Below, one piece after another: positions 36,038 through 44,700 of a stretch of DNA of 64,000 bases. The notes below the pieces were generated by a model. That model was given only the letters and a program-made list of their open reading frames with translations, had not been told where the DNA came from and searched no databases. Where the stretch lies: positions 7,452,001 to 7,516,000 of the forward strand of contig NZ_CP046401.1 in the NCBI RefSeq assembly GCF_009762775.1, read 5' to 3'. A program made the position numbers and the translations under genes. The number at the start of each line of letters is the position of its first letter. Position 1 is the stretch's first letter. This DNA is from Maribellus comscasis. Lineage in GTDB: Bacteria > Bacteroidota > Bacteroidia > Bacteroidales > Prolixibacteraceae.

Positions 36038-36112
36038 TCGGGGTAGCAGGATTCGAACCTGCGACCCCCTGCTCCCAAAGCAGGTGCGCTAACCGGACTG
36101 CGCTATACCCCG
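36038..36112 (-). tRNA. tRNA-Pro (anticodon TGG)
   Basis: A complete cloverleaf of 75 nt. The acceptor stem is CGGGGTA/TACCCCG with discriminator A, the anticodon stem-loop CCTGC-TTTGGGA-GCAGG reads TGG, and the T-arm contains GGTTCGAATCC. CCA is not encoded. Its 3' end faces the integrase-bearing region. Confidence 0.95.
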
Positions 36113-36154
36113 AATTTTACTAAAATTAACTAGTGGACAATTATATCCAATATG

Positions 36155-36243
36155 CGGTGAGGGCGGGATTCGAACCCGCGGTACAGTGTTACCCGTACGC
36201 TGGTTTAGCAAACCAGTGGTTTCAGCCACTCACCCACCTCACC
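36155..36243 (-). tRNA. tRNA-Ser (anticodon GCT)
   Basis: A complete 89-nt tRNA with the long variable arm typical of serine tRNAs. The acceptor is GGTGAGG/CCTCACC with discriminator G, and the anticodon stem-loop CTGGT-TTGCTAA-ACCAG reads GCT. The gene lies 42 bp upstream of tRNA-Pro on the same strand, so they are probably co-transcribed. Confidence 0.95.
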
Positions 36244-36874
36244 ATGCAGGTTTATTGCTAAAATAAATTGGCTTTAGTAACCAACATTTTTTATTTATTA
36301 TTCTCAAAGAACAAAGGCTGTAAACCTGTTTTTTTCGTGCGTGCAAATGTATTAATTGTTTTTACATTGGCAAAATCTTTTCAAAAAATATTTGACTAAT
36401 TTTTACTTCTGAATTTTTCGTACTCCATTCCCTCTTTTTGTTGGATTCATTTAATGGCTGAAGTAAAATAATACAACAAACTAAATCAAAGTTCTGAATA
36501 TCATAAAAATAGTTTAAATTACATTATTTTGAATAAGAAGCTTTTCTCCATATTCAAATACCACAATTAACTATATGAACAACAATACATTACACTTAAA
36601 CCAATAAAGAAAAAGGTTAAAAAACTTGCAAAAATAAAAGCTACGAACTACATTTGATTTAAGAAATCAGAGTTCTTTGACTGGAAAAAAGATATTGTCC
36701 GCATTGATTCATCAGTTGGTAAACTCAACAGAAAAATTTAAACCGAGTAAGCTCTTTATGGTCGCTAAAACAGGCCTTGTAGTCCCGAATTTTTGGGATG
36801 AGTCCTCGGACCGGTGGAAGTTTGATCGACCGGGCGCTCAAATCCTGTTAATCAGGGGTTTTACACAAACGGAA
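36244..36874. other. Non-coding, AT-rich; possible tRNA promoter region
   Basis: No convincing gene. A plus-strand frame at 36677-36898 is rejected as coding because its composition looks like a repeat (see rejected list). The small stem TCCCGAA/TTGGGA near 36783 is the only structure seen. Confidence 0.4.
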
Positions 36875-37033
36875 TTAATGCGGATTTTTTTTGTCTAAAA
36901 TTTTGAATTGAGTTGTTATCTTATCACCTTTAATTTCCTGTATTTGTCCCAAATCAAAATCAATTTCGTTATTTTTTAAAGACCTCGGATTAAAAAACTC
37001 ATCCCCGGTGTCGTTAAACGCACGGTTTATGAG
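36875..37033 (-). pseudogene. C-terminal fragment of an unidentified protein
   Basis: On the minus strand about 50 codons read LINRAFNDTGDEFFNPRSLK then NNEIDFDLGQIQEIKGDKIT, ending KILDKKNPH and a TAA at 36875. Composition and flow look like real protein, but no start is present and I do not recognise the family. It lies beside the tRNA 3'-fragment, so it may have been cut by element insertion. Confidence 0.45.
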
Positions 37034-37086
37034 AGCTCACAGTAAGTATATTGAGGCAGGAAATAAATCCTTTTTTATAAAATAAA

Positions 37087-37137
37087 AAAGAGCCAGAAAT
37101 AATCCGACTCTTTTTGTACCCCGGACGGGATTCGAAT
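37087..37137 (-). other. att: tRNA 3'-end fragment with terminator: candidate attachment site
   Basis: The minus strand reads ATTCGAATCCCGTCCGGGGTAC (37137-37116), the shape of a tRNA T-loop and acceptor end, with no 5' half. Right after it comes a terminator stem AAGAGTC/GGCTCTT with a T-run (37112-37082). Elements that integrate into tRNA 3' ends leave such fragments, so this may be the left end of the conjugative element. The parent tRNA is not in the window. Confidence 0.5.
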
Positions 37138-37455
37138 ATTTTTTATAACTAATTTATTTACTGACACTTAAAATCATCAATTATTACAGGTCCCGATTTA
37201 GTCACTCTTTGAAATTCCCCATAATGTATTGTACTAAAATAGGAAAAATACTGAGAATTTCAGATAAAAGAAATCGAAAATTATTTTTAAGTATTCTTCA
37301 GTGGTAATATCAAGACCATATTTCGATTTCCCCTTTTATTGAATTAAAAATTGTGATACAAAACAACAGGTTAATGAAAAAAGACATTGGCTATCACTAA
37401 TTCTATTTTAGCAGATTGAATTTAGAATTGGATATATCTTATTTTTATAAGCTGT

Positions 37456-38763
37456 TTATAAATTCCCTTCCCAAATGGCATATAATGGAATGTTTATCAT
37501 CCACTCTTCTTCCTTATAATCGGTTAATGATGTTCGGATAGCTTTTGAAGGTTTGTATTTTTCACAGAAAAGCCGGAAGCTCTTCGCTTTCAGGTTTTCA
37601 CCCGATTTTACTTCAACCGGAATAACCTTTCCTTCTTCCTGAATAACAAAATCAACTTCGGAAGTACTCCTTTCGTTTGTCCAATACCCTATATAACGCT
37701 CACTATTCAAACGTAGTTGCTGCATCACGTATTGTTCGGTAAGAGCGCCTTTGAACTCTGTAAAAATTTCATCTCCTTCAATAATTGTCCTCACATCCAG
37801 TCCGGCCATGGCACCAAGTAAACCGACATCGTGCAGGAACAATTTGAATATAGAAATTTCCTGGTATGCTGCCAGTGGAATTCCTGGTTTCGATATTCGG
37901 TGACTCTTCAGCAGTAAGCCGCAATCCACTAACCACTGAATGGCCAATTCAAAATCTTTGGCACGGGCGCCTTCTCTTAAGACCCCATACACGAATTTTT
38001 TATTTTCTTTGGCCAATTGTGATGGAATACTTTGCCAAACCATCCGAATCCGGGGAACGGTTTCATTAGATGCATGTTTTGAAAAATCACCTTCATACGA
38101 GTTAAGTATCCTGTTTTGAATCCGGCGGACTAATTGCCAGTCACGGGTCTGGATAAAAGCAGATACGACTTCAGGCATTCCCCCTATGTATAAGTAATAA
38201 CGAAGATATTCTTTCAATTTTTCGGTAAAGACGGAAACAACGCTCCAGTTCTTCGCCATTAATGCATCGACCAGTGCCGATTCATTCAGTGAAAGCAGGA
38301 ATTCATAAAACGAAAGTGGACGTAAGTCGAGGAAATCGACCTTGCCAACCGGAAACGAAACCTGGCTGTGCAATCCCATTCCAAGCAGTGAACCAGCCGC
38401 AATTACATGGTATTGAGGAGCATTTTCACAGAAATATTTCAGGGAAGTCACTCCACGTTCCGCCGACTGTATTTCATCAAGAACAATCAGTGTATCTTCT
38501 GCTGTTATCGTTGTTTGGGACTGTATCTGGAGTACTGTGATGATTCGCTCAATGTCAAAATCATTGGAAAAAATATTCTGTAATGCCGGGGTTTCTTCAA
38601 AATTTACATAAACGAGTTTGTTATAGGAGGTACGGCCAAACTCCTGTAAAAGCCATGTTTTCCCTACCTGTCGGGCACCTCTGACAATAAGCGGCTTACG
38701 GAATTTATCTTCTTTCCACCTTTTTAAGCTGACAATCAATTCCCGATACATACATTTATCCAT
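37456..38763 (-). CDS. AAA ATPase with DUF4143 domain
   Basis: A 435-residue protein of the ATP-binding DUF4143 family. Walker A is RGARQVGKTWLL (about 28-39), Walker B is TLIVLDEIQSAERG, and sensor-like AAGSLLGMGL follows. The C-terminal DUF4143 domain includes the nuclease-like block EVDFVIQEEGKVIPVEVKSG (E-V-K), reminiscent of PD-(D/E)xK folds. The function of this family is poorly known. Defence or element maintenance is possible. Upstream, two A/T-rich near-repeats (ACACTTTTATCAAGATAA and ACACATTTTTATCAATATAA) could be operator sites. Confidence 0.85.
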   Translation of the reverse strand: MDKCMYRELIVSLKRWKEDKFRKPLIVRGARQVGKTWLLQEFGRTSYNKLVYVNFEETPALQNIFSNDFDIERIITVLQIQSQTTITAEDTLIVLDEIQSAERGVTSLKYFCENAPQYHVIAAGSLLGMGLHSQVSFPVGKVDFLDLRPLSFYEFLLSLNESALVDALMAKNWSVVSVFTEKLKEYLRYYLYIGGMPEVVSAFIQTRDWQLVRRIQNRILNSYEGDFSKHASNETVPRIRMVWQSIPSQLAKENKKFVYGVLREGARAKDFELAIQWLVDCGLLLKSHRISKPGIPLAAYQEISIFKLFLHDVGLLGAMAGLDVRTIIEGDEIFTEFKGALTEQYVMQQLRLNSERYIGYWTNERSTSEVDFVIQEEGKVIPVEVKSGENLKAKSFRLFCEKYKPSKAIRTSLTDYKEEEWMINIPLYAIWEGNL

Positions 38764-39061
38764 TTAAATTTGATGCAAAACTACACTTTTATCAAGATAA
38801 ATATGAATTTAAAACACATTTTTATCAATATAAGATTAAATTATTTTGTCATTTATAACAAACAAAAATACACTATAAGCAAAAATTGTTATTCATAATC
38901 TAAATTAATATCTGTTTATTTGTTGCCATTAAATGTTGTTTATTTTCAACAAAATATATTTAAATGTATCAAATAAACAACAAAATATCGCTGGCCATTG
39001 AAGTATCCTTTCTTGTAATGCAAGAAAAAACAACAGTTTTGATTGTAATTAAAACGACAAA

Positions 39062-39083
39062 AAAAAGAGGCCTTCGCCTCTCT
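39062..39083 (-). terminator. Rho-independent terminator
   Basis: On the minus strand AGAGGCGAAGGCCTCT forms a tight stem followed by eight Ts, directly after the stop of the gene at 39089. Confidence 0.9.
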
Positions 39084-39088
39084 CCTTT

Positions 39089-39448
39089 TCAGAATTTAAT
39101 CTGTTCTTCAACTTCCTTAATCTTGCTATCCAAAGTGGATTTGATCTCCTCTATTACGGCTGATACAACAGGGGTGTTGGAGGTTTTAAACTCCTTTCCT
39201 GAGGCATCCCTGAGGAACATTGTTGCACCCAGGCCATCGGCACCCAACGAGAAAGTCTGAAGGTTCCTGCGTGTTTCCGACAATTTTCGCCACCTTTCAA
39301 TAAGCATACTCAAATCCTCTACCTTCTGGATTCTTTTTTCCAGTGAAGGGGTTTCTACAACTGCTTTTTCATCCTTTTTCACCACTGCCATGGAAGTTTT
39401 GTTTTGTCCATTACTTTCAGCATTGATTTTTTTAGCTGTACTTGTCAT
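39089..39448 (-). CDS. Hypothetical coiled-coil protein of conjugative element
   Basis: A 119-residue protein from the ATG at 39448. I prefer this start to the ATG at 39484 because the upstream bases, including the first 12 codons of the longer frame, align with non-coding sequence ahead of ardC at the same distance from its ATG. The N-terminus is Ala/Lys-rich, then comes a helical region (SLEKRIQKVEDLSMLIERWR), a short strand segment, and a terminal helix. Similar small genes are common beside ardC in Bacteroidota elements. Function is unknown. Confidence 0.65.
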   Translation of the reverse strand: MTSTAKKINAESNGQNKTSMAVVKKDEKAVVETPSLEKRIQKVEDLSMLIERWRKLSETRRNLQTFSLGADGLGATMFLRDASGKEFKTSNTPVVSAVIEEIKSTLDSKIKEVEEQIKF

Positions 39449-39554
39449 TAATTTTACTCCTGCCCTGGAGGTTTGTTTTGGCATCTGGCACGCCGTTAAA
39501 ATTTCGGCAAAACCAGTATTGAGCTGTCACGGATTCTTGTCAAGGGTGAATGTC
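39449..39554 (-). promoter_or_regulatory. Leader shared with ardC (copy A)
   Basis: Read on the minus strand, this leader matches 41392-41505. Shared blocks are GACAT-CACCC-TTGAC, AATCCG-GACAG-TCAAT, a perfect 17-mer TTTAACGGCGTGCCAGA, and CAGGGCAG-AG just before the ATG. The common length is about 105 bp. I infer a duplicated promoter and 5' leader giving co-regulation with ardC. Further upstream GTCAAGGG/CCCTTGAC and GCGGC/GCCGC stems (39539-39612) add structure. Confidence 0.75.
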
Positions 39555-39690
39555 TGGTTCCGGAATCCCGGAAGCTGACCGAACACGAAGTGCGGCTGTA
39601 GGCCGCCCTTGACTTTTCCGTAAAGCGATGAATATCTTTGCTGCAATTTCAAATGGAGTGGTTCTACCTTATAAAACGTTTAAAACGAAC

Positions 39691-39711
39691 AAAAAGGGGC
39701 TTTTTTGCCCC
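39691..39711 (-). terminator. Rho-independent terminator overlapping a stop codon
   Basis: GGGGC-AAAAAA-GCCCC followed by five Ts on the minus strand. The stem begins at the stop codon of the methyltransferase-like gene. Confidence 0.88.
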
Positions 39712-40418
39712 TAAAATTCAAACAGTAATTGCCGGGATACTCCTGCTTCCGGCACTTGCTTAGCAACGATTTCCTGTTTCTTTTCAGGTAACCTTAAAAC
39801 CATATAACTTTCTGCTTCTGTAACTTCTCTGATGTACGGCACTCCATGCTCAGGGTGAAGTTCAATTCTCCATCCGGCGTAAAAGCGGTTCGTCAATGTG
39901 TCCATCCAGCATACTTCGCCCAAAAGCCCGTTCAGGCACAGGTTAACCAGGCACATCATAGCACAGGTGCGGTCAATATCTGCCCCGAAAAACAAGGAAC
40001 CCCTGCTTATTTTTGCTGCTGCCAGCAACATCCGTCCCGATCCGCAACAACAATCAGCCACCCGCTCCCCTATTTCTGTCGGGTTTAGCATTTGGACCAT
40101 TAATTCACATACCGGTTCCGGGGTAAAAAATTGTCCGTTATGACCGTGACTGAGATATTCCATATAAAAGTCCCCGAATCCGTCTTTCAAACCTTCTCCA
40201 CTATTATCCATCTCTATGACAAGTGCTCCGAATGCTTCAGCCAGCAGGTAAGCATCCGGTTTTTCGTATTTACGGACTATTTCAAGATAACGGTCTTCTT
40301 TTTCGCCTAATGACAGGGCACAAACCACTATTTCAAGAAAATCTTCAAATACCGGATGCAAACCATATTTGTAACCGATTTGCTGAATATACTGGGAAAA
40401 ACTTTTTAATTGTTTCAT
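39711..40418 (-). CDS. N6-DNA-methylase-like protein lacking the NPPY motif
   Basis: A 235-residue protein with the fold of type I N6-adenine methylases. GQFFTPEPVCELMVQML (about 95-111) and the SAM-binding VADCCCGSGRMLLAAA (about 120-135) are clear, followed by GADIDRTCAMMCLVNL. The catalytic [D/N]PP[Y/F] motif expected after this is absent, with DTLTNRFYAGWR in its place. It may bind SAM or DNA without methylating. Such short forms are frequent on Bacteroidota conjugative elements near ardC, where they may take part in anti-restriction. It lies between two terminators. Confidence 0.78.
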   Translation of the reverse strand: MKQLKSFSQYIQQIGYKYGLHPVFEDFLEIVVCALSLGEKEDRYLEIVRKYEKPDAYLLAEAFGALVIEMDNSGEGLKDGFGDFYMEYLSHGHNGQFFTPEPVCELMVQMLNPTEIGERVADCCCGSGRMLLAAAKISRGSLFFGADIDRTCAMMCLVNLCLNGLLGEVCWMDTLTNRFYAGWRIELHPEHGVPYIREVTEAESYMVLRLPEKKQEIVAKQVPEAGVSRQLLFEF

Positions 40419-40460
40419 TTTTCAAATTCTTAATTGTGATTAACTGTGAAGTTGTTGAGA

Positions 40461-40492
40461 TAAAAAAAGGCGAAGGCTAAACTGCCTCCGCC
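40461..40492 (-). terminator. Rho-independent terminator overlapping the ardC end
   Basis: GGCGGAGGC-AGTTTA-GCCTTCGCC on the minus strand, followed by seven Ts. It overlaps the last codons of ardC. Confidence 0.88.
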
Positions 40493-41391
40493 AATTGTCC
40501 AGACTGGTTTGTATTTGCTGTCCAATTCGGGATAGATTGATGTTCAATAATGTAATCAACCGCCTTTTTAGCCTGTGACGAAGCTATCAGCAGCATCTTT
40601 TTATCTTCCTTAAATTTTTCAATCCAGCTTTTGATGTATGCTGCGTTGTTATCAATAGTGGCATTTTCAATACCTAGTATGTAGCACAAATAGGCTGCAC
40701 CCATTTCGGCCACCAGCTCTTCCTGACTGTAATCCCTGGAACCAAACTGGTGGTTGGGCAATTTTTCATGGCGGTTTAATCTTTTAGCGTGTCCTGTAGA
40801 ATGGATGAGTTCATGGAACAGGGTTGAATAATACTGCTCATCATGGAAGAATGACCGGGAATTGGGCATCCCTACGCAATCCTTTGTTGGGGAATAATAT
40901 GCATGGGACTGGTTCAGTTTGATTTCCGGACTATCATACCAAAACTCAACCAATTGTTCAGCATCGGCAATCGGGTCAAATTCATGGTCATGAGCTTCAG
41001 TAGCCGGAATTTTACTTTCATCAATCCCTTCAGTTTGTTTCAGGTTAAAAACCGTGTAGTAACGGAGAAAAGGGACCTGATCAACATTGCCATCTTTTTC
41101 CTCTATGTCCAAAAGCTTCCAGAATATAACAGGGAAACCTTTTTCACCTTTTAAAACATGGCCCCCTAGTTCTTTTACCTGTTTGAAAGTCAGAAAAAAC
41201 GGGGAATCATATTGTTTTGTCACCGTCAGCAGGTACCAGAAATTGAAACCCCGGTACGGTTTACAGTAAGCCATATTTTGAGGGAGCGCGGTTTCTATTT
41301 TCCAAGGCATTTGCCACGGAACAACACCTGCCTCAAGGCGTTCGATAATCAGGTTGTTAACCATTTCATAAATGTTAAATGAAGAATTCAT
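40477..41391 (-). CDS. ardC: ArdC-family anti-restriction protein
   Basis: A 304-residue protein. The N-terminal ArdC ssDNA-binding domain covers about 5-120 (GVVPWQMPWKIETALPQNM, YRGFNFWYLLT). A zincin-like metallopeptidase domain follows with HELIH (about 193-197), STGHAKRLNR and the later Glu in EELVAEMGAAYL. ArdC proteins protect incoming single-stranded DNA and are carried by conjugative elements. Here it accompanies a methyltransferase-like protein and a Dam-type methylase, giving the element several ways around restriction. It shares a duplicated leader with the gene at 39089. Confidence 0.92.
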   Translation of the reverse strand: MNSSFNIYEMVNNLIIERLEAGVVPWQMPWKIETALPQNMAYCKPYRGFNFWYLLTVTKQYDSPFFLTFKQVKELGGHVLKGEKGFPVIFWKLLDIEEKDGNVDQVPFLRYYTVFNLKQTEGIDESKIPATEAHDHEFDPIADAEQLVEFWYDSPEIKLNQSHAYYSPTKDCVGMPNSRSFFHDEQYYSTLFHELIHSTGHAKRLNRHEKLPNHQFGSRDYSQEELVAEMGAAYLCYILGIENATIDNNAAYIKSWIEKFKEDKKMLLIASSQAKKAVDYIIEHQSIPNWTANTNQSGQLAEAV

Positions 41392-41505
41392 TAGAAAATG
41401 CTGCTGCCCTGCAGTCTTATTTTAGCTTCTGGCACGCCGTTAAACTTAAATTTTTGGCGTACCATCATTGATCTGTCCCGGATTAAGTCAACGGGGTGCA
41501 TGTCA
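41392..41505 (-). promoter_or_regulatory. Leader shared with the 39089 gene (copy B)
   Basis: Second copy of the leader described at 39449-39554, with TTTAACGGCGTGCCAGA at 41444-41428 and the CAGGGCAG block just before the ardC ATG. Further upstream, GGTGCATGTCAGTTTTTTG and a near-complement CAAAAAACTGAACGCATCC (about 41497-41580) form a separate stem of about 19 bp. Confidence 0.75.
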
Positions 41506-41782
41506 GTTTTTTGTCAAACTCGTATTTTTTGAATTAATACCTTCATCAATAATGAATAGGGCAAAAAACTGAACGCATCCGAAGGAAACGAGCCACGAAA
41601 AGCGAGTTCCCCTTTACCGTTCCGGGAAGCGATCAATAACTTTGACGGAAATTTGAGTGAAGAGGACAAAACGTCAGTTTAGGATTACTCTCTAAATTGG
41701 TCTTGACAGTCAGGATATTTACTATTTTTAAGGAACAAAATAATCTCTTTTAATAAAAAATAAAAGGCACAGATATAATCTT
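41506..41782. other. Divergent intergenic region ardC / STAND gene
   Basis: Contains the second arm of the 19-bp stem (to about 41580). The remainder should hold the promoter of the large plus-strand ATPase gene, but I see no clear TAnnTTTG box. Confidence 0.4.
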
Positions 41783-44700
41783 ATGAATAAAACCATAAGC
41801 CCAGTTGGCGCTAATATTAAGCCTCCAGTTAGAACCAATCTTCAATATTTGCCAACAGAAGAATTGCCCTGGGAAGACTTTGAACAACTTTGTTTGAATC
41901 TTGTACAAACGGAATTCTCAATATGGGAAAGTGAAAGGCTTGGTAGGAACGGGCAGAACCAACAGGGAATTGATATCTTTGCTCGACATGAAGATGGAAA
42001 CTATTCTGTATATCAGTGCAAAAAGTACAAGCATTTTAAAAAACAGGATTTAATTCGTGTAATCTCAAAATTCAGGGAAGGGAAATACTTTCATAAAAGC
42101 GAGAGATTCTTTATCTGTACAGCTTGTCCCCTTAACAGTAACCGAATACAAGACGCATTTGAAGAACAAAAAGCCTTACTTAAAAATGATGGAATTGACC
42201 TTATTAAATGGGATAAAATTCAAATATCAAGGATATTAAAAGAATATCCAAAAGTTGTTCTGGATATATTTGGCCCTGAGTATGTAAAAGCTTTTAATGG
42301 ATTAGAAGTATTATCCACTACTTTTAAAATTTCTGATTCGGAAATAAACAATCAATTAAGAACAGCCTCAGGAGAACTGTATAATATCGATAATAATTTT
42401 CCAAATCTACCTGGCTCTCATATTATCAGAAAAGAAACTGAAGAACTCTATAATTGGATTTTTAAAGAATTAGTCGAAGAAGAATCCAATATCGCCATAC
42501 TTGCAGGTAGTGCAGGAACTGGTAAAACGGTCATATTAAAAGACTTAATTGATATTTTAGGCAAAGATAGCATTCCCGTACTCGGACTAAAGGCAGATAA
42601 GAAAATATTGAACGCGATTAATCCCGAAAAATCCATTTTGAACCTAGATGCAGATATTCAATCAATGTTTGAACAACTACTTTCAAAGCATGAAAATGTT
42701 GTTCTTCTTATTGACCAGATAGATGCTTTATCCCAATCCCTTTCTGCAAACAGAGAACAAATCAGGGCATATACCTCTTTAGTCGACAAAATTTCATCGA
42801 ACAAAAAAATCCGTGTCGTTATTTCATGCCGCATTTTCGACCTGAATCATGATATGGAACTAAGGCAGTATCTAAATAAGAAAATAATCAAAGTATCACC
42901 ACTTTCAGAAAAAGAAGTAGAGCATGTTCTTTTTCAACTAACTAAAAAAAGTGCAAAGTATCCGAAGGATTTTATTGATTTATTAAAAACTCCACTACAT
43001 CTGGACGTGTTCTGTAGAATCTTTAACGATTCACTATCAATAAATGAAATTAGAAACCTTCAAGACTTGTATAATGCTCTTTGGAATCTGAAGATCAAGG
43101 AAGTAAAGCAAAAAGTAGATATCGCTCCTGAAATTCTTGAATCAGTGTTGTATAATATTGCTAACGAAATATATGAGCGCCAAGAAAATTTAAGTGTCCC
43201 TGTTTTGCTGTTTAATAATTTTTACGAACCATTAAAATATCTAAAATCCGAAAATCTTATTATTGAGAATAACTCTGGCCTTCAATTTTTTCATCAATCT
43301 TTCTACGATTACACTTATGCGAGAAACTTTGTCGAAAAGAAAAGTGAAAACATTTTTGAATTCCTAACCAATCAACCGCACCAAGGATTATTTATCCGAT
43401 CAGTAACCAAACAGGTTCTTGCCTATTTAAGGCTATATAATTATAAAGAATATATTGAGCAATTGAAATCTATTATTTTCTCGGATAAAATAAGGTATCA
43501 TACTAAGCTCTTGATAATTGAACTTTTATCATTTGAAGAAAATCCAAAAACTGGAGAGTTTCAGCTAATTACTTCAATAATTCCATATAATAAGTTCTTA
43601 GCACAATCATTTTTTTATTCTATACCAGAGATAACATGGTTTACCTTTTTTATCCGACGAGAAGAAATATTGCTTGATCTTATAAATAATGGTGATGATC
43701 AAATCAGAGATACTGTCACCCGGTTTATTGTATTTTCGGGAGATAATGATATTGAGAATGCGATTCATCTTTTGAATAAAATAAAAGATGAAAATAGCAG
43801 AGGGAATCTTATCAGTTGGATACTATACAGGACAAAAGAATTCTCACTGCCAATTGTGGCAAATGCTTATTTTTCTATCGAAAAGGATTTCATAAGAAAT
43901 GACAGAGAAAGGCTGCATATACTAAGTAACGCTATAAAATCAAATCCGGACTTTGCCATTGATGAAGCAAAAAAGATCTTTTTAAGCAATCTACCTGATT
44001 GGGTAAAGAAAAGAAAGAGAGAACTGGGATTTCATTCTGAGGAATCGGAATTTGTTGATTTTTGTGAAAATCTCTACAAAGAAGCTCCTATCAAAGCATA
44101 TTCATTTTTAAAAGAAATTGTTCTTTGTTTGATTGACAAAACCATTTTTGATCATCCATATTTGGAATATCGTGCATTACGTGAAGATTCTGCTTTTCAG
44201 GAATACAATCCTGACATGTACGAATACCACAAATACCTGAACTGGATTGTCGATTACTTGCATAAAAATGAAAATAATGTTTTTGTACGAAATGAATTGG
44301 CTGAGTATTTAAGTTCCAAACAGTCAACCCAAATCTTTATTGCGCTTCAGGTCTTAAACCATAATCCACAAACTTTCTTAAGTGACATATTTTCATTGTT
44401 GGTGAATATAGAACTTGTTGAAGACATACTTCTCGTAGAAGACTTAAGGTACTGGTATAGAGACCTAATCAGAAAATCATATTTGTTGTTCTCAGACACA
44501 AAACGAAAAAAGTTAAATCAATTTATCCTGACTTATTTTACAAAAAGGGATTTTGTTCCTGATCGGGAGTACAAAAATCAAAGAATAAAATACGGGGCAT
44601 ATAAAAATAAGCTTTATCCGCTACCATTTTGGGGATATGATCAATGGCTTTTACTCAATTCAATTCCAACCGAAGGAATTGACATAAATAGTTCATTGAA

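Noticed and set aside
36677..36898. Plus-strand 73-codon frame
   Set aside because: It overlaps the protein-like tail on the other strand and has no family resemblance; the sequence looks like non-coding or repeat DNA with a short hairpin.
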